Assembly: GCA_001606155.1 (NCBI GenBank)
Contig: LODT01000015.1
Coordinates: 213,114-277,113 of the forward strand
Length of the DNA stretch: 64,000 nt
From: Tieghemostelium lacteum
Lineage: Eukaryota > Evosea > Eumycetozoa > Dictyosteliales > Raperosteliaceae
Direction: 5' to 3'
Below are positions 44,269-54,311 of this stretch, in pieces. Below the pieces are notes generated by a model. The model searched no databases and had not been told where the DNA came from. It was given only the letters and a program-made list of their open reading frames with translations. Each line of letters opens with the position of its first letter. Position 1 is the first letter of the stretch. The position numbers and the translations under genes are program-made.

Positions 44269-46866
44269 TTATTTAGATTTAAACTTTTTAAAATCTTGTT
44301 GCTTTTCTTGTTCCTTTTTCATTTGTAATTTTCTCTTGTTACTAATATTTGAGTTACCCCAGAAATCATCGTCATCTTCATTGTCACCTTCTTTAACTTT
44401 TTCTTTTTTATCCAATTTGAAAAATGAAGTACCAGTTGATACTTTACTAGGTTGAGATGTATTTGATTGCTTTTTATCACCATTATTTGTATTACTATGA
44501 TTAATTATTAGAGTATCTTCTTGATTTGAGTCTATACTAAATTTTGGTAAAACATTACTACTATTATTATTTTTTTGATTATCTTTAGAAGATGAATTAT
44601 CAACAGTTGATTTAATAATTGAGAATATATTAAATTCTGATTGTTGTGAAGTTTCTTCTTTTTTCTGAATTTGATGATTTTTACTAAACAGTGATCTCCA
44701 TGATGTATTAACTTCAACTTTTTTAGTTTTCTTTGTTGTTGTTGGTTGAGTTATTTCTGTTTCAGTTTTTGTTGTTGTTGTTGGTTCATCATGTTTATGT
44801 TCTGGTACTTTCATTTCTTCTGATTTTTCTTTTAATTTTGATTTTGACTCTTTTGGTTTTGATGTTTGTGTTTGTTGTTCAACTGAAATCTCCAAATCAT
44901 CAGCATTCATTAGATTTGGATCATATCTAGGTACTTTTTTCCAAGGTATTGCTTTTCTTTTAACAACAGGCAATGGTGTAATTTCAGTCATAGTATTATT
45001 GGCAAGTGATACTTTTGATTTTGGTTTTGAATCATCATCACTATCAAAAGTGATAACATCATCAACTTTAGTTGAATTTCTAACAGCAGCTGCCAATCTC
45101 TCTTTCTCCATACTTCTCTTTTTAAAAGCATCTAATCTCTTTCTTTCAGATTCCTCTGGAGTAGTTAATGCTTTTTCTTGATTATTATCATCGTGCTTAT
45201 TAAATTTATTATTATATCCTTTAGAATAAGAGTCTTCATAGCTCTCATTATTCCAAGAGTTGTTATTATTATTATATCTACTATTATTTGTATTGTTACT
45301 ATATTGATCTTCATAATTTTGGTTATTATTATTCCAAGTATTTCTATTATTACCTTTTGCATAGGTTGTATCTTCGTAATTCTGATTGTTATTATTCCAA
45401 CTATTATTATTATTTCTATTATTATTGTTATAACCCTTTGCATAAGTATCTTCATAGTTTTGGTTATTCCAACTATTGGTATAGGTGTTTGGTTGGTGAG
45501 TTTCTTGTTGTTGTTGTTGTTGAGTTGTATTGTTATTTGAAACTTTTACAGTTGGAGTATCATCATCACTGTCAAATGTTACAACTTCATTTGACATTGA
45601 ACTTAAAGTAGATCTAACAGATGCAGCCATTCTATCTCTTTCCATATTTCTTTTTTTAAAAGCTTCCAATCTTTTTCTTTCACCTTCCTCTTTTGATTGT
45701 TTTTTAATATCATAGGTAATCTGTTTTCCTTCTTCACCATCACCATCATTATTATAATTATTTTCATCACCATAACCCTCATATTGATTATCATATTGAT
45801 CATTATAATTACTGTATTGATCTTCATATGATTGCTCATATTGTTGTGATTTCTTATTATTATTATTTCCTTTTGTGTAGGTATCTTCATAATTTTGGGT
45901 ATTCCAGTTATTGGTAATATTTGCTTTCGCTGATTTTGAGTAATCATTTTCATAAGATGTTGGTTTTTGTATATTATATTCGTCCTCATCTTCATATTCA
46001 TCATTATCATCACCAAAATCTACAGTTGATTCTTTACCATTATTATTATTCTCTTCGTTATCTAATAAATTATTTAAAAATGAATATTCTCTACCTAATC
46101 TAGGTAATCTATTATTATTACTATTTGTTGAATCACTATTATTACTTTTACTATTTTGATCTTTAATAGTGTTTCTAAGATGTGGATTTTGTTTTATATA
46201 TTCTAAATATTGATCATAGAGAGCATACATTTTCTTTCTCTCTAATCTCCATCTCTTTTTCCATTTCTCAATTTCATCAGATTTCCATTTTTCATATTTC
46301 TCTTTTTCTTCTTTTTCCTTTTGTTCTCTTTCTTGTTGTTCCTTTTCTAACTGAAGTCTTTCAGCTTCCTGTACTTGGTTCCATTTAACCAAATAGGATG
46401 GTTTCGATTTCTGAATTGATATTACCCTCCCTTTCCATTTTGCTTTATCTAGAGACTTTGTACACTGTTCAAATGCATCTATAGTTCCAAAATGTACATT
46501 ACAATATCCAAATCCTTTGTACTCTGAAGTAGTAGCATCATAGATCTTCTCCAAAGACTGAACATCAGTGTCTTTTAAAACTGAAAACAATTGTTTCATA
46601 TCCTCAGTGTTAACTTGTGGATTCAAATTACCAATAAACAATCTAATAACTTTTGGAAATGTTTTAGATTCTTCCTCTCTCTCTTGTTGTTTCTTTAATT
46701 TAATTTCAGCTTGTTTCTCTTTATTCTCTCTAATCTTTTTCTCTCTTTCATCAATTTCCTTTTGTTTTGCTTCTTCCTCAACTTTCTTCTCTTCTTCTAT
46801 TCTCTCTTTTTCTTTTTCTTCTAAAAAGAAATTTAACATATTATATCTAAATCCTATATCATCCAT
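44269..46866 (-). CDS. NOL8-like nucleolar RRM protein
   Basis: Intronless, 865 aa. A charged coiled-coil start (EEKEKERIEEEKK) leads into an RRM at about 72-160 (RLFIGNLNPQVNTEDMK, GFGYCNVHF). The RRM is followed by KAKWKGRVISIQKSKPSYL, which closely matches the TKWKG..IQ.AKESFL region that marks animal NOL8. The middle is very acidic and Asn-rich. It contains repeated QNYEDTYAKGYNNN-like units and two similar ERKRLEAFKKR(N/S)ME blocks followed by VTFDSDDD. The C-terminus includes a motif W(R)SLFSK and ends with a Lys-rich, FWGN-type stretch. NOL8 proteins act in ribosome biogenesis in the nucleolus; that role is inferred here. The gene converges on the YkuD gene with only 77 bp between stops. 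Confidence 0.78.
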   Translation of the reverse strand: MDDIGFRYNMLNFFLEEKEKERIEEEKKVEEEAKQKEIDEREKKIRENKEKQAEIKLKKQQEREEESKTFPKVIRLFIGNLNPQVNTEDMKQLFSVLKDTDVQSLEKIYDATTSEYKGFGYCNVHFGTIDAFEQCTKSLDKAKWKGRVISIQKSKPSYLVKWNQVQEAERLQLEKEQQEREQKEKEEKEKYEKWKSDEIEKWKKRWRLERKKMYALYDQYLEYIKQNPHLRNTIKDQNSKSNNSDSTNSNNNRLPRLGREYSFLNNLLDNEENNNNGKESTVDFGDDNDEYEDEDEYNIQKPTSYENDYSKSAKANITNNWNTQNYEDTYTKGNNNNKKSQQYEQSYEDQYSNYNDQYDNQYEGYGDENNYNNDGDGEEGKQITYDIKKQSKEEGERKRLEAFKKRNMERDRMAASVRSTLSSMSNEVVTFDSDDDTPTVKVSNNNTTQQQQQQETHQPNTYTNSWNNQNYEDTYAKGYNNNNRNNNNSWNNNNQNYEDTTYAKGNNRNTWNNNNQNYEDQYSNNTNNSRYNNNNNSWNNESYEDSYSKGYNNKFNKHDDNNQEKALTTPEESERKRLDAFKKRSMEKERLAAAVRNSTKVDDVITFDSDDDSKPKSKVSLANNTMTEITPLPVVKRKAIPWKKVPRYDPNLMNADDLEISVEQQTQTSKPKESKSKLKEKSEEMKVPEHKHDEPTTTTKTETEITQPTTTKKTKKVEVNTSWRSLFSKNHQIQKKEETSQQSEFNIFSIIKSTVDNSSSKDNQKNNNSSNVLPKFSIDSNQEDTLIINHSNTNNGDKKQSNTSQPSKVSTGTSFFKLDKKEKVKEGDNEDDDDFWGNSNISNKRKLQMKKEQEKQQDFKKFKSK
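45150..45960 (-). repeat. internal coding repeats in NOL8-like gene
   Basis: At least six copies of a unit encoding approximately (W/N)NNQNYEDTYAKG with Asn spacers, plus two copies of a block encoding ERKRLEAFKKR and FDSDDD. The block and spacer units alternate, which suggests duplication of a larger segment. Confidence 0.75.
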
Positions 46867-47399
46867 CTTTTAGATATATTGTATTTGATTAGATTTAATC
46901 AATCAAATAATCAAAAATAAATAAAAAACGAACGAAATTTTTTTAAAAATATTTTCATTTTTCATTTTCATCAATTTTTAATCAATCTATTTAAAAATTA
47001 CACCTTATATCATATTTTCAGTGTATCAATGGAAATTGAATAGATTTTTCAAAAGAGTGTTGATGATAACATTCCAAATACCAAATTTGTGTATTGAATA
47101 TTTTGAATGAAGGTATAGATAGCAAAAATCATAATGATCAAAGTGATTTACATTTTGAAAAATATTTGAAATATTTTTTATAACACAGATTATTTGTTTT
47201 TGATGTGTGTATCTTTTTTTTTTATAACACACTCACAAATAAATCAAAAATTGAAAAATATCACAAACAATTCAAAAATGGAAATGTTTCAAATTATTTT
47301 CAAAATGGATTGACAAATTTAAATATAAAAGCAATAGAAAAAAAATGAATAACCATCATTTTATTTATACAAATAAAGTAGTAAAAGGTAGAAAATAGA
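46867..47399. promoter_or_regulatory. divergent spacer between NOL8-like and expansin-like genes
   Basis: 533 bp between two outward-facing start codons. It is AT-rich with T tracts near both ends and a direct repeat of TTATAACACA (47177 and 47221 area). No gene is seen; it should contain both promoters. Confidence 0.45.
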
Positions 47400-48788
47400 A
47401 TGAGAAGAACATTGATTATTAAATCAATTGTATTGATTCAGTTACTGTTTGTATTGGGTTTGAAGAGTGAGAATGTACCTCTGTCAACATGTATGTCAGC
47501 ACAAGTAGAACAAGGTGATATATTAGAAGGTGGATCATGTGAATACGGTGCATGGAATAGTAAAACTGGTGCCTCAAAGATGACTTGTACTCTCAATGAA
47601 TACTTTTATCAACAAGGTTCAAAATGTGGTGACTGTTTTGAGGTTACTGGCAGCAATGGTAAATCTGTAACTGTTAGAGCTGTAAACTTTTGTTCTAAAG
47701 GAACATGTCCAAGTGACTCCCCATTCTTTATGTTGACCCCAGAGGCATTCTCAAAGATCTCTGATGCTTCCAATCCTGTAATTCATGATGCTGGTTTCAG
47801 AAAGGTATCTTGTGATTCCACTGGATCTCTAAAAGGACAATTCTCAAATGACTCCAATAGCTTCTATTTGAAATTGTTAGTATTTAACAATGAAGTTGGT
47901 ATCAGTCAGGTATCCATCCAAGGTCAAAATATGTCAAAACCCGAACCTATGATCAGACAAAACTCTGCAAAATTTGTATGGGCAAATGGAGGTAGTCAAA
48001 TTGTATTCCCAATTAACATTACAGTAGTCTCCCAATATGGATCCTCTGTCATGTACACAATGAACACTCTCAAGAAACTAGATATCTTCTCTTTTTCCTC
48101 TAATTTTAAAGTTCCAGAGAACTTAGTACCAGGATCACCCAAACAATGTCTTTTATCACAGACTCCATCTGTTATATACACAGACTCACTTGCAGAAGGT
48201 TGGGACTATTACTCATCCAAAGACTACCGTTTCCTAAATGAAACTGACGAGAGTAATCCAGCAAGTGGAAAAGCTGCATTTTGTGTAACTTTAGTTGGAG
48301 CAAAGTCATCTCTAACCATCTCAAGAGCTGGTAACTTCCAATTGGAATATTTCAGTGGTATCAAATTCAATATTCGTTCTGAGAGAGACTGGAATGGATT
48401 CAGATTCTATTTCCATCAAGAATCATGGTGGACACCAGTCAACAAAACCATTAATGGTCAATGGACACAATTGTCCATGAATTTCACTGATATCAAACAT
48501 TCATCAATTGAACACTCCATATCTTTTGGAAATGAAGATGATGAAAATGTTAGATTCTGTATTGATAATGTAAGCTTTATTCTTGCTCCAAAAAACTCAG
48601 TAGAAGGTTCCAAGGAACCTACAACTACACCAAGCAGTACCACTACAGTTACAACTATCGGAAGTGAATCATCCCAAGAATCCTCCTCAACATCATCAAC
48701 CACCACCCATCATTCATCAGCTACCATTACATCAGTATCATCAACTCTATTCATTATTTTATTGCTCATTTCAATTTTATTATTCTAA
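47400..48788 (+). CDS. expansin-like protein with Ser/Thr tail and GPI signal
   Basis: Intronless, 462 aa. A signal peptide (SIVLIQLLFVLGLKS) precedes an expansin-type double-psi barrel. The barrel has paired Cys: GSCEYGAWNSKTG, KCGDCFEVTG, VRAVNFC and FFMLTPEAFSKI. A second beta domain follows, then a region with Trp/Phe-rich strands (WNGFRFYFHQESWW, FCIDNVSFI) that looks like a carbohydrate-binding module. A Ser/Thr-rich stalk and a hydrophobic C-terminus (STLFIILLLISILLF) suggest GPI anchoring. D. discoideum has a family of expansin-like (expl) genes. In plants expansins loosen cellulose networks, and dictyostelids make cellulose in stalk and spore walls. Which family member it is cannot be decided. 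Confidence 0.88.
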   Translation: MRRTLIIKSIVLIQLLFVLGLKSENVPLSTCMSAQVEQGDILEGGSCEYGAWNSKTGASKMTCTLNEYFYQQGSKCGDCFEVTGSNGKSVTVRAVNFCSKGTCPSDSPFFMLTPEAFSKISDASNPVIHDAGFRKVSCDSTGSLKGQFSNDSNSFYLKLLVFNNEVGISQVSIQGQNMSKPEPMIRQNSAKFVWANGGSQIVFPINITVVSQYGSSVMYTMNTLKKLDIFSFSSNFKVPENLVPGSPKQCLLSQTPSVIYTDSLAEGWDYYSSKDYRFLNETDESNPASGKAAFCVTLVGAKSSLTISRAGNFQLEYFSGIKFNIRSERDWNGFRFYFHQESWWTPVNKTINGQWTQLSMNFTDIKHSSIEHSISFGNEDDENVRFCIDNVSFILAPKNSVEGSKEPTTTPSSTTTVTTIGSESSQESSSTSSTTTHHSSATITSVSSTLFIILLLISILLF

Positions 48789-48866
48789 ATTTGAAAATTA
48801 AAAAAAATAAATTTATTTACAAAATATTATATACAATTTAGTTATTATCTAGGTTATTATTATTAT

Positions 48867-49610
48867 TTAGAAATCAGTATCTATTAATTTAATTGGTTCA
48901 CCATTGTGATCATGAGTTGAATCTTTGAAGAGAAGTTGGACAAATGAGAATGTGGGTTTATAGGTATTAGGTTGGCGACATGCTTGTAGATATAGATTGA
49001 ATGCTTGATAGTTTCTATAGTAATGAAGTTTACAGAAATCTTGACTAACCAAACCATTACTATGATAGATTCTATAGCTACCAATAATCATTGCTGTCTT
49101 GCTGTTGATTGTAGTTTCAAGGTATATAAATGTATAGTAAAGTTTCATAAATACCATATCTTTACTATACATATCAATCTTATTAGACTCACTGAAATCT
49201 TGGGGCATTCTAAGAGTTTCGGTATACTTAAAGAATCCATTTATGTGATCAATAAAACCTTTATAAGGTTCCTTCAAGAACATAATAGATACACCTTTAC
49301 AGTACTTTTTATGAATTACAGGTTTATTCTGAATTCTTCCTTTGATCCATAATTCATCTTGTGATTTTCTAGGTTCAAGATAATGACAACTTTCAACTCT
49401 ATTTAAATTATCAGAGTTGTCAACTTGACAATCATCCATATTTGAGAATTTATCTAATTTCTTTACATTTTGTGATCTTAAAGTTGCAATTCTTAAATTT
49501 GGTGACAATGATATATGTTCTTTTGACTTCGATCTACTGAGACATGCTAGTTTTGTAACATCAACTCTTTTATCTTTATTTACTTGAATATAATTTGATT
49601 TTCCACTCAT
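48867..49610 (-). CDS. unrecognised 247-aa protein
   Basis: Intronless frame starting MSGKSNYIQVNKDKRVDV. The first about 85 residues are basic and Ser-rich (LSRSKSKEHISLS). The remaining part is globular, with many aromatic residues and Cys (YCKGVSIMFLKEPYKGFIDHINGFF, YRIYHSNGLVSQDFCKLHYYRNY). No signal peptide or transmembrane segment is seen. It converges tail to tail with the expansin-like gene (78 bp apart). I recognise no family; the even amino-acid composition and full-length open frame support coding. Confidence 0.6.
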   Translation of the reverse strand: MSGKSNYIQVNKDKRVDVTKLACLSRSKSKEHISLSPNLRIATLRSQNVKKLDKFSNMDDCQVDNSDNLNRVESCHYLEPRKSQDELWIKGRIQNKPVIHKKYCKGVSIMFLKEPYKGFIDHINGFFKYTETLRMPQDFSESNKIDMYSKDMVFMKLYYTFIYLETTINSKTAMIIGSYRIYHSNGLVSQDFCKLHYYRNYQAFNLYLQACRQPNTYKPTFSFVQLLFKDSTHDHNGEPIKLIDTDF

Positions 49611-49900
49611 TTTATTATTACAATAGTTTCAAAACCACTATACTAAATTTATAAATTTTTTCATTTAACTTTTAAAAGGTGTTATTTATATCATCAACCC
49701 ACATTTCACACATTTTTTCCAAAAATGAATTTAATTTTTAGCAATTTGAATCTCTGAATGGTGATAAGATTCATCCAAGGCTAATCAGATATCAATAGTG
49801 AGTGAGTAGATATTAAATATAATCACTTTAAAAAGATAATTTTAAAAAAAAAAAGTAATGATTTTTTGAAATGTTATTATTATTGTGTTATCTTAACAGG
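49611..49900. other. AT-rich 5' flank, nothing recognised
   Basis: Upstream side of the preceding minus-strand gene. It has a T-rich promoter-like tract and no coding sequence or structure that I can support before the retroelement remnant. Confidence 0.4.
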
Positions 49901-49979
49901 AATTGAATGGATGAATAGCCTTTCAAGTCAAGAGAAATTATAGATATCAGAGAAATTAAAGAATGGAAAGAAAAATTGA

Positions 49980-50760
49980 AGAGAATAAATATTAATATTT
50001 GGGAAAGTAGACATTAATATAGGTGCAGTAATGAGAAGATTACCAGAAATGGTCTTAACAGAGGAAGAATGGCAAATAACCATTAGATTTAATAAGGATG
50101 TTTATCAGAAAACGGGAAAAGAGGTTCAGCTCTTCAATTTGAGCACTTTTAGCTCTTAATGCTTCTTTTCTAGTTTTCTCAAGATTTAAAAGCTTTTTTA
50201 AATCTTTTAATATAGATATACATGTCTGAAGTATGGAAGGAAATTATGAGTGCTATGGGAACAAAGATGGCAGTGTCAGTCCCAGCTCATCCACAATCAG
50301 ATGGTCTGTCGGAAATAGTAAATTATGCAATAATATCATATATAAGATCTTATGAAAAATAACTGGTGTTCAGTTCTGAAATTATTCCAAATGGCATGGA
50401 ATTGCAAGGTTAATAATAGTACAGGATTTAGTCCATCAGAGTTGTTAATTGGGTACACACCAAAGATGCCAGTTAATCTACACAACATTGATAAAAGATT
50501 AACTTCAATTAAGTTCAAGGAAATAAGGGAAATGGTGAAAGATAATGTTTTGGATTCGCAAATTAGGATGGCAGTCCAATATAATAAGAAGAGGGTGGAA
50601 GAGGATATTAAAGACTCAGTCTCTCATATGTGCCATAGAAGAAATTGCTAGATATTGAAAGTTTTTCATATTCTAGTTCAATTTTAATGATGGTATAACC
50701 TTTGAAAGTGTGGAGGTGCATTTGCAAGTCCAAAAGGGGGAAAATACACGATACACTTGA
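49980..50760 (+). mobile_element. decayed Ty3/gypsy-type LTR retrotransposon (integrase remnant)
   Basis: Plus-strand translation from about 50223 reads EVWKEIMSAMGTKMAVS, then HPQSDGLSEIVNYAI, the integrase-core end typical of Ty3/gypsy elements (HPQTDGQSER.N in intact ones). A frameshift and stop near 50355 separate this from NSTGFSPSELLIGYTPKMP in the next frame, the integrase block before the C-terminal domain. Further upstream, about 50030-50130 reads RLPEMVLTEEEW, perhaps more of the polyprotein. A purine-rich CAAAAGGGGGAAAA at 50731-50744 could be the polypurine tract before a 3' LTR. Reverse transcriptase and clear LTR pairs are absent. Skipper is the known dictyostelid relative of this class. 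Confidence 0.75.
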
Positions 50761-50805
50761 ACAATTTATCTAGTAAATTCTAAATTTAAATTATTCTAGT
50801 GTATC
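50750..50805. repeat. 56-bp inverted repeat next to retroelement remnant
   Basis: GATACACT at 50750 and its reverse complement AGTGTATC at 50798 enclose a second, shorter pair (CTAG with CTAG and flanking AT). It follows directly after the candidate polypurine tract, so it may be the remnant of an LTR edge or a hairpin. Confidence 0.5.
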
Positions 50806-50995
50806 AGGTATTTAAACTACCCTCCTAAGAAATCATAGGGTTTCTTGAAAGAACAACACATATTTTTTTTTATATACAGGTTTGCAACAGGTTATTCATT
50901 TCCTATAATTTTATACAGACGTCTGACAAACCTTTTCAAATCTGTTGTTGGTATGGTGTACTTTAGAAAAAAACATTAATATAGATAGGATATTT

Positions 50996-53294
50996 TTATT
51001 TAAAATCAATTAATAATTCATCAACAGCAACAACTTGACCAGGTTTAATATTTACTGATTTAATTTCACAGTCTCTTGGAGCTCTGAGTACATTTTGCAT
51101 TTTCATAGCTTCAACAATACATAATTCTTGACCTAGAACAACTTTATCACCGACTTTGATGGCAACACTATTGATGGTACCTGGCATTGGAGAAAGGAGA
51201 GCATTGGAAGAATCAATAGTTTTCTTTTCTGGCATGTATTTAAAGAGTAAATCTTCTTCTGGTGAACGAACGATAGCGTTAATCTTGGTACCGTGATATT
51301 GTAGAGTGTAAGTATGAGTACCGTAACTGTGGAGTTGGAATCTGTGGACAGCCTTATTGATTGTCAATTTAATAAATTCATTGGATATGTCACTTAATTG
51401 AACTTCAACCTCTTTGATTATAGATTGTTTCTCTTCGTCTACAAATTGGATAACGTAGGTGGATTGATCTTCATTACCATCTTCTTTAGCAGTTAGACGA
51501 ATGACGTGTCTGACCTTGTCAACTTGTACAACAAAAATCTCATCTGGAACTACAGCTTCATTTCTAACTCTGTTTAGGTTATTGGTGAGAGCCTTGTGTT
51601 GTTCAATCTGACGCAAGATTGCAGCACAGATGGATACAGTCTCAACTTGTTTACTGGTAAACTTGTAACCTTGGAAACCTTCTGGATACTCATTTGGAAT
51701 GAATTTAGTATCAAAGTTACCTTCAAGGAAATCTTGATTTTCCATGACATCACGAAGGAAAGGAACATTGTGATTGACACCTTTAATGTAGTACTCATCT
51801 AAAGCTCTCTTCATTTTAGTGATTGCAGTCTTTCTGTCTTGAGCCCAGGTGATAAGTTTACTAATCAATGGATCATAGTAAGTTGAGATCTCAGCACCTT
51901 CGAAAATACCACCATCGATACGAACACCTTGTCCAGATGGTCTAATGTACTTCTTGATTCTTCCAATGGAAGGCAAGAAATTTCTGTATGGATCCTCAGC
52001 GTAGACTCTAGTTTCCATAGCCCAACCGTGAATTTTGATATCTTCTTGTTTAAGTTTCAATTTCTCTCCATAGGCAATACGAATCATGTGTTCTACGAGA
52101 TCTTGTTTGGTGATTTCTTCAGTGATTGGATGTTCGACTTGCAAACGAGTATTCATCTCCAAAAAGTAATGGTTTTGTTCATGGTCTACCAAAAACTCAA
52201 CAGTACCTGCTGATTTGTATCCAACGGCTTTACAAAGACTTGCAGCTTCTTTACCCATCTTCTCACGAACTTCTTCAGTGAGGAATGGTGAAGGTGCCTC
52301 TTCGATAACCTTTTGGTTACGTCTTTGAATTGAACATTCTCTCTCTGGGAAATACAATGGATTCTCACCATCAGAGAGTACTTGAATTTCAATATGTCTA
52401 CCAGCTTCAATGTACTTTTCAATGAGCATTCTGTCATCACCAAAAGAAGATTTAGCCTCTTGTCTTGAGAGTCTGTAACCAATTTTAACTTCTTCATCGT
52501 TTCTGCAAACTCTCATACCTTTACCACCACCACCTGCAGAGGCTTTAACCATTACAGGGTAACCAATCTCATTGGCAATCTTTAGTACTTGGTCAATACC
52601 TTCAACCTCTCCAATGAAACCTGGTACCACAGAGACACCAGCAGCTTTAGCAATCTTTTTGGACTCAATCTTGTCTCCCAATGCATGCATGGCATAGGAT
52701 CCTGGTCCGATAAATGTAACTCCAATATTCTCAAGTTCCTTTACAAACTTTGAGTTCTCACTGAGGAAACCATAACCTGGATGAACTGCTTGTGCTCCAG
52801 TTTGTTTAATTGCCTCTATAACTGCTGGAATGTTTAGATAGGATTCTGATGTTGGTGCTGTTCCAACACATACTGATTCATCTGCCTCTTTAACATGTTT
52901 TGCTAGTTTATCTACATCTGAATAGATGGCAACTGTCTTAATACCCATCTTTTTACAGGTGTTAATAACTCTACATGCAATTTCACCACGATTTGCAATT
53001 AAAATCTTTTCAAACATCTATTTATTATTATCACACCCCCACATTATTATAATTATTAATATTATATTATTCTTTATAATGAATTTGTTTTTAGAAAGGG
53101 AAATTTCAATTTTTAAATTTATCTCTTTTTCAATACCAAATTTATTTGAACTAGAAGGAAATTTCCCTAAAAAAACTTACCATTGTTTGTGTAGATGAAT
53201 GAAAATTTCTAATTATTTGATTGCTACTGGTGACATTATTTAAACTTAATTTTGAAATTGATTTAAATAAATTGGAAGTAGTTAATCTATTCAT
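50996..53294 (-). CDS. pccA: propionyl-CoA carboxylase alpha subunit, mitochondrial
   Basis: Exon 1 is 53294..53181 (38 codons) and exon 2 is 53017..50996, with a 163-bp phase-0 intron, giving 711 aa. Exon 1 is a Ser/Asn/Arg-rich presequence (MNRLTTSNLFKSISKLSLN) fit for mitochondrial import. The mature part is a biotin carboxylase: FEKILIANRGEIACRV, the ATP-binding GGGGKGM, and catalytic EMNTRLQVEHP. A BT linker domain and a biotinyl carrier with EAMKMQN near the C-terminus follow. The final region (SPMPGTINSVAIKVGD) fits PCC rather than pyruvate carboxylase. With the beta subunit it converts propionyl-CoA to methylmalonyl-CoA in odd-chain, Val, Ile and Met breakdown. Methylcrotonyl-CoA carboxylase alpha is the alternative, less likely by length and BT domain. 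Confidence 0.93.
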
Positions 53295-53446
53295 CTTTGT
53301 AGTTTGATTTCTTTTCCTACACTAAATGATGATCAAAAAAAAATTTCGAATGAAAAAAAAAAAAAAAAAAATTAAGTTTTGAAAATTTGAATCAAATTTT
53401 TTATTTAAAAATCCTAATCTTCTTATTAACAAACACGCACACAAAT

Positions 53447-54113
53447 ATGATTAAATCTATTTTAATTATAAATAATCATGGTAAAGCTAGATTAATGAAA
53501 TTCTATGAATCGATGGTATGAATATTAAAACCTTGATATAGTTAAATTATGTTTCTTTTTTATATTAATATATGCAACATTGTTTATAATATATATAGAC
53601 TATAGAACAACAACAAACTATTATAAGAGAAGTGTTTTTATTAATTTCAAAAAGATCAGATCAACAATGTAACTTTTTAGAAATTGGTAATGAAAGCACA
53701 ATATTTGATAAAGATACCAAATTAATATATAGACATTATGCAACACTTTACTTTATATTCTGTGTGGATTCATCTGAATCTGAATTATCAATTATAGACT
53801 TGATTCAAACTTTTGTTGAATCTTTAGATAAATGTAATTATCCTTTTTTTAATTCAATTATATAGATATTGTACATTATTCTAATACAATTAAATATACT
53901 ATAGGTTTTGAAAATGTTTGTGAATTAGATTTAATATTTCATATTGATAAAGTACATTATATATTAGATGAAATGGTTATGGGAGGTTTAGTTTTAGAGA
54001 ATAATTCAGCAATTATAGTTTCAAATTATGAGGTACAAAATAGATTAGAAAAATCAGAAAATGTGACATTATCTTCTGTAATTTCAAGACTACCAAAAAT
54101 GACCTCAATATAA
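53447..54113 (+). CDS. ap3s1: AP-3 complex sigma subunit
   Basis: Three exons, 53447..53515, 53599..53833 and 53905..54113, give 170 aa. The product starts MIKSILIINNHGKARLMKFY. It continues QQQTIIREVFLLISKR, LIYRHYATLYFIFCVD, ESELSIIDLIQTFVE and, across the second intron, DKCFENVCELDLIFH, then LDEMVMGGLVLE. This is the longin-fold sigma pattern. The FENVCELDLIFH and EMVMGG sequences match sigma-3 rather than sigma-1/2. The AP-3 adaptor sorts cargo from endosomes to lysosome-related organelles. A TAG after an un-spliced exon 2 could be mistaken for the end. Confidence 0.92.
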
Positions 54114-54311
54114 TAAATGAATTTGATAATTAATAATGTATTGTTATCTTCATTAAGAATGGTCTATTAAGTTTAAACCTCAAATATTCAAGAAAATTTA
54201 AAAAAATAATGAATAATTTAATTATGAGGAGAATTAATAATGATATAATTTAATGAATTAATATAATTCATTTTGATAGTTCTGTACATTGAATTAAAGA
54301 AGGTATTTTAG

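Noticed and set aside
45165-46103. Several Ile/Tyr/Met-rich frames on both strands
   Set aside because: All are shadows of the Asn/Asp-rich repeats in the NOL8-like gene; their composition is extreme and unlike real proteins.
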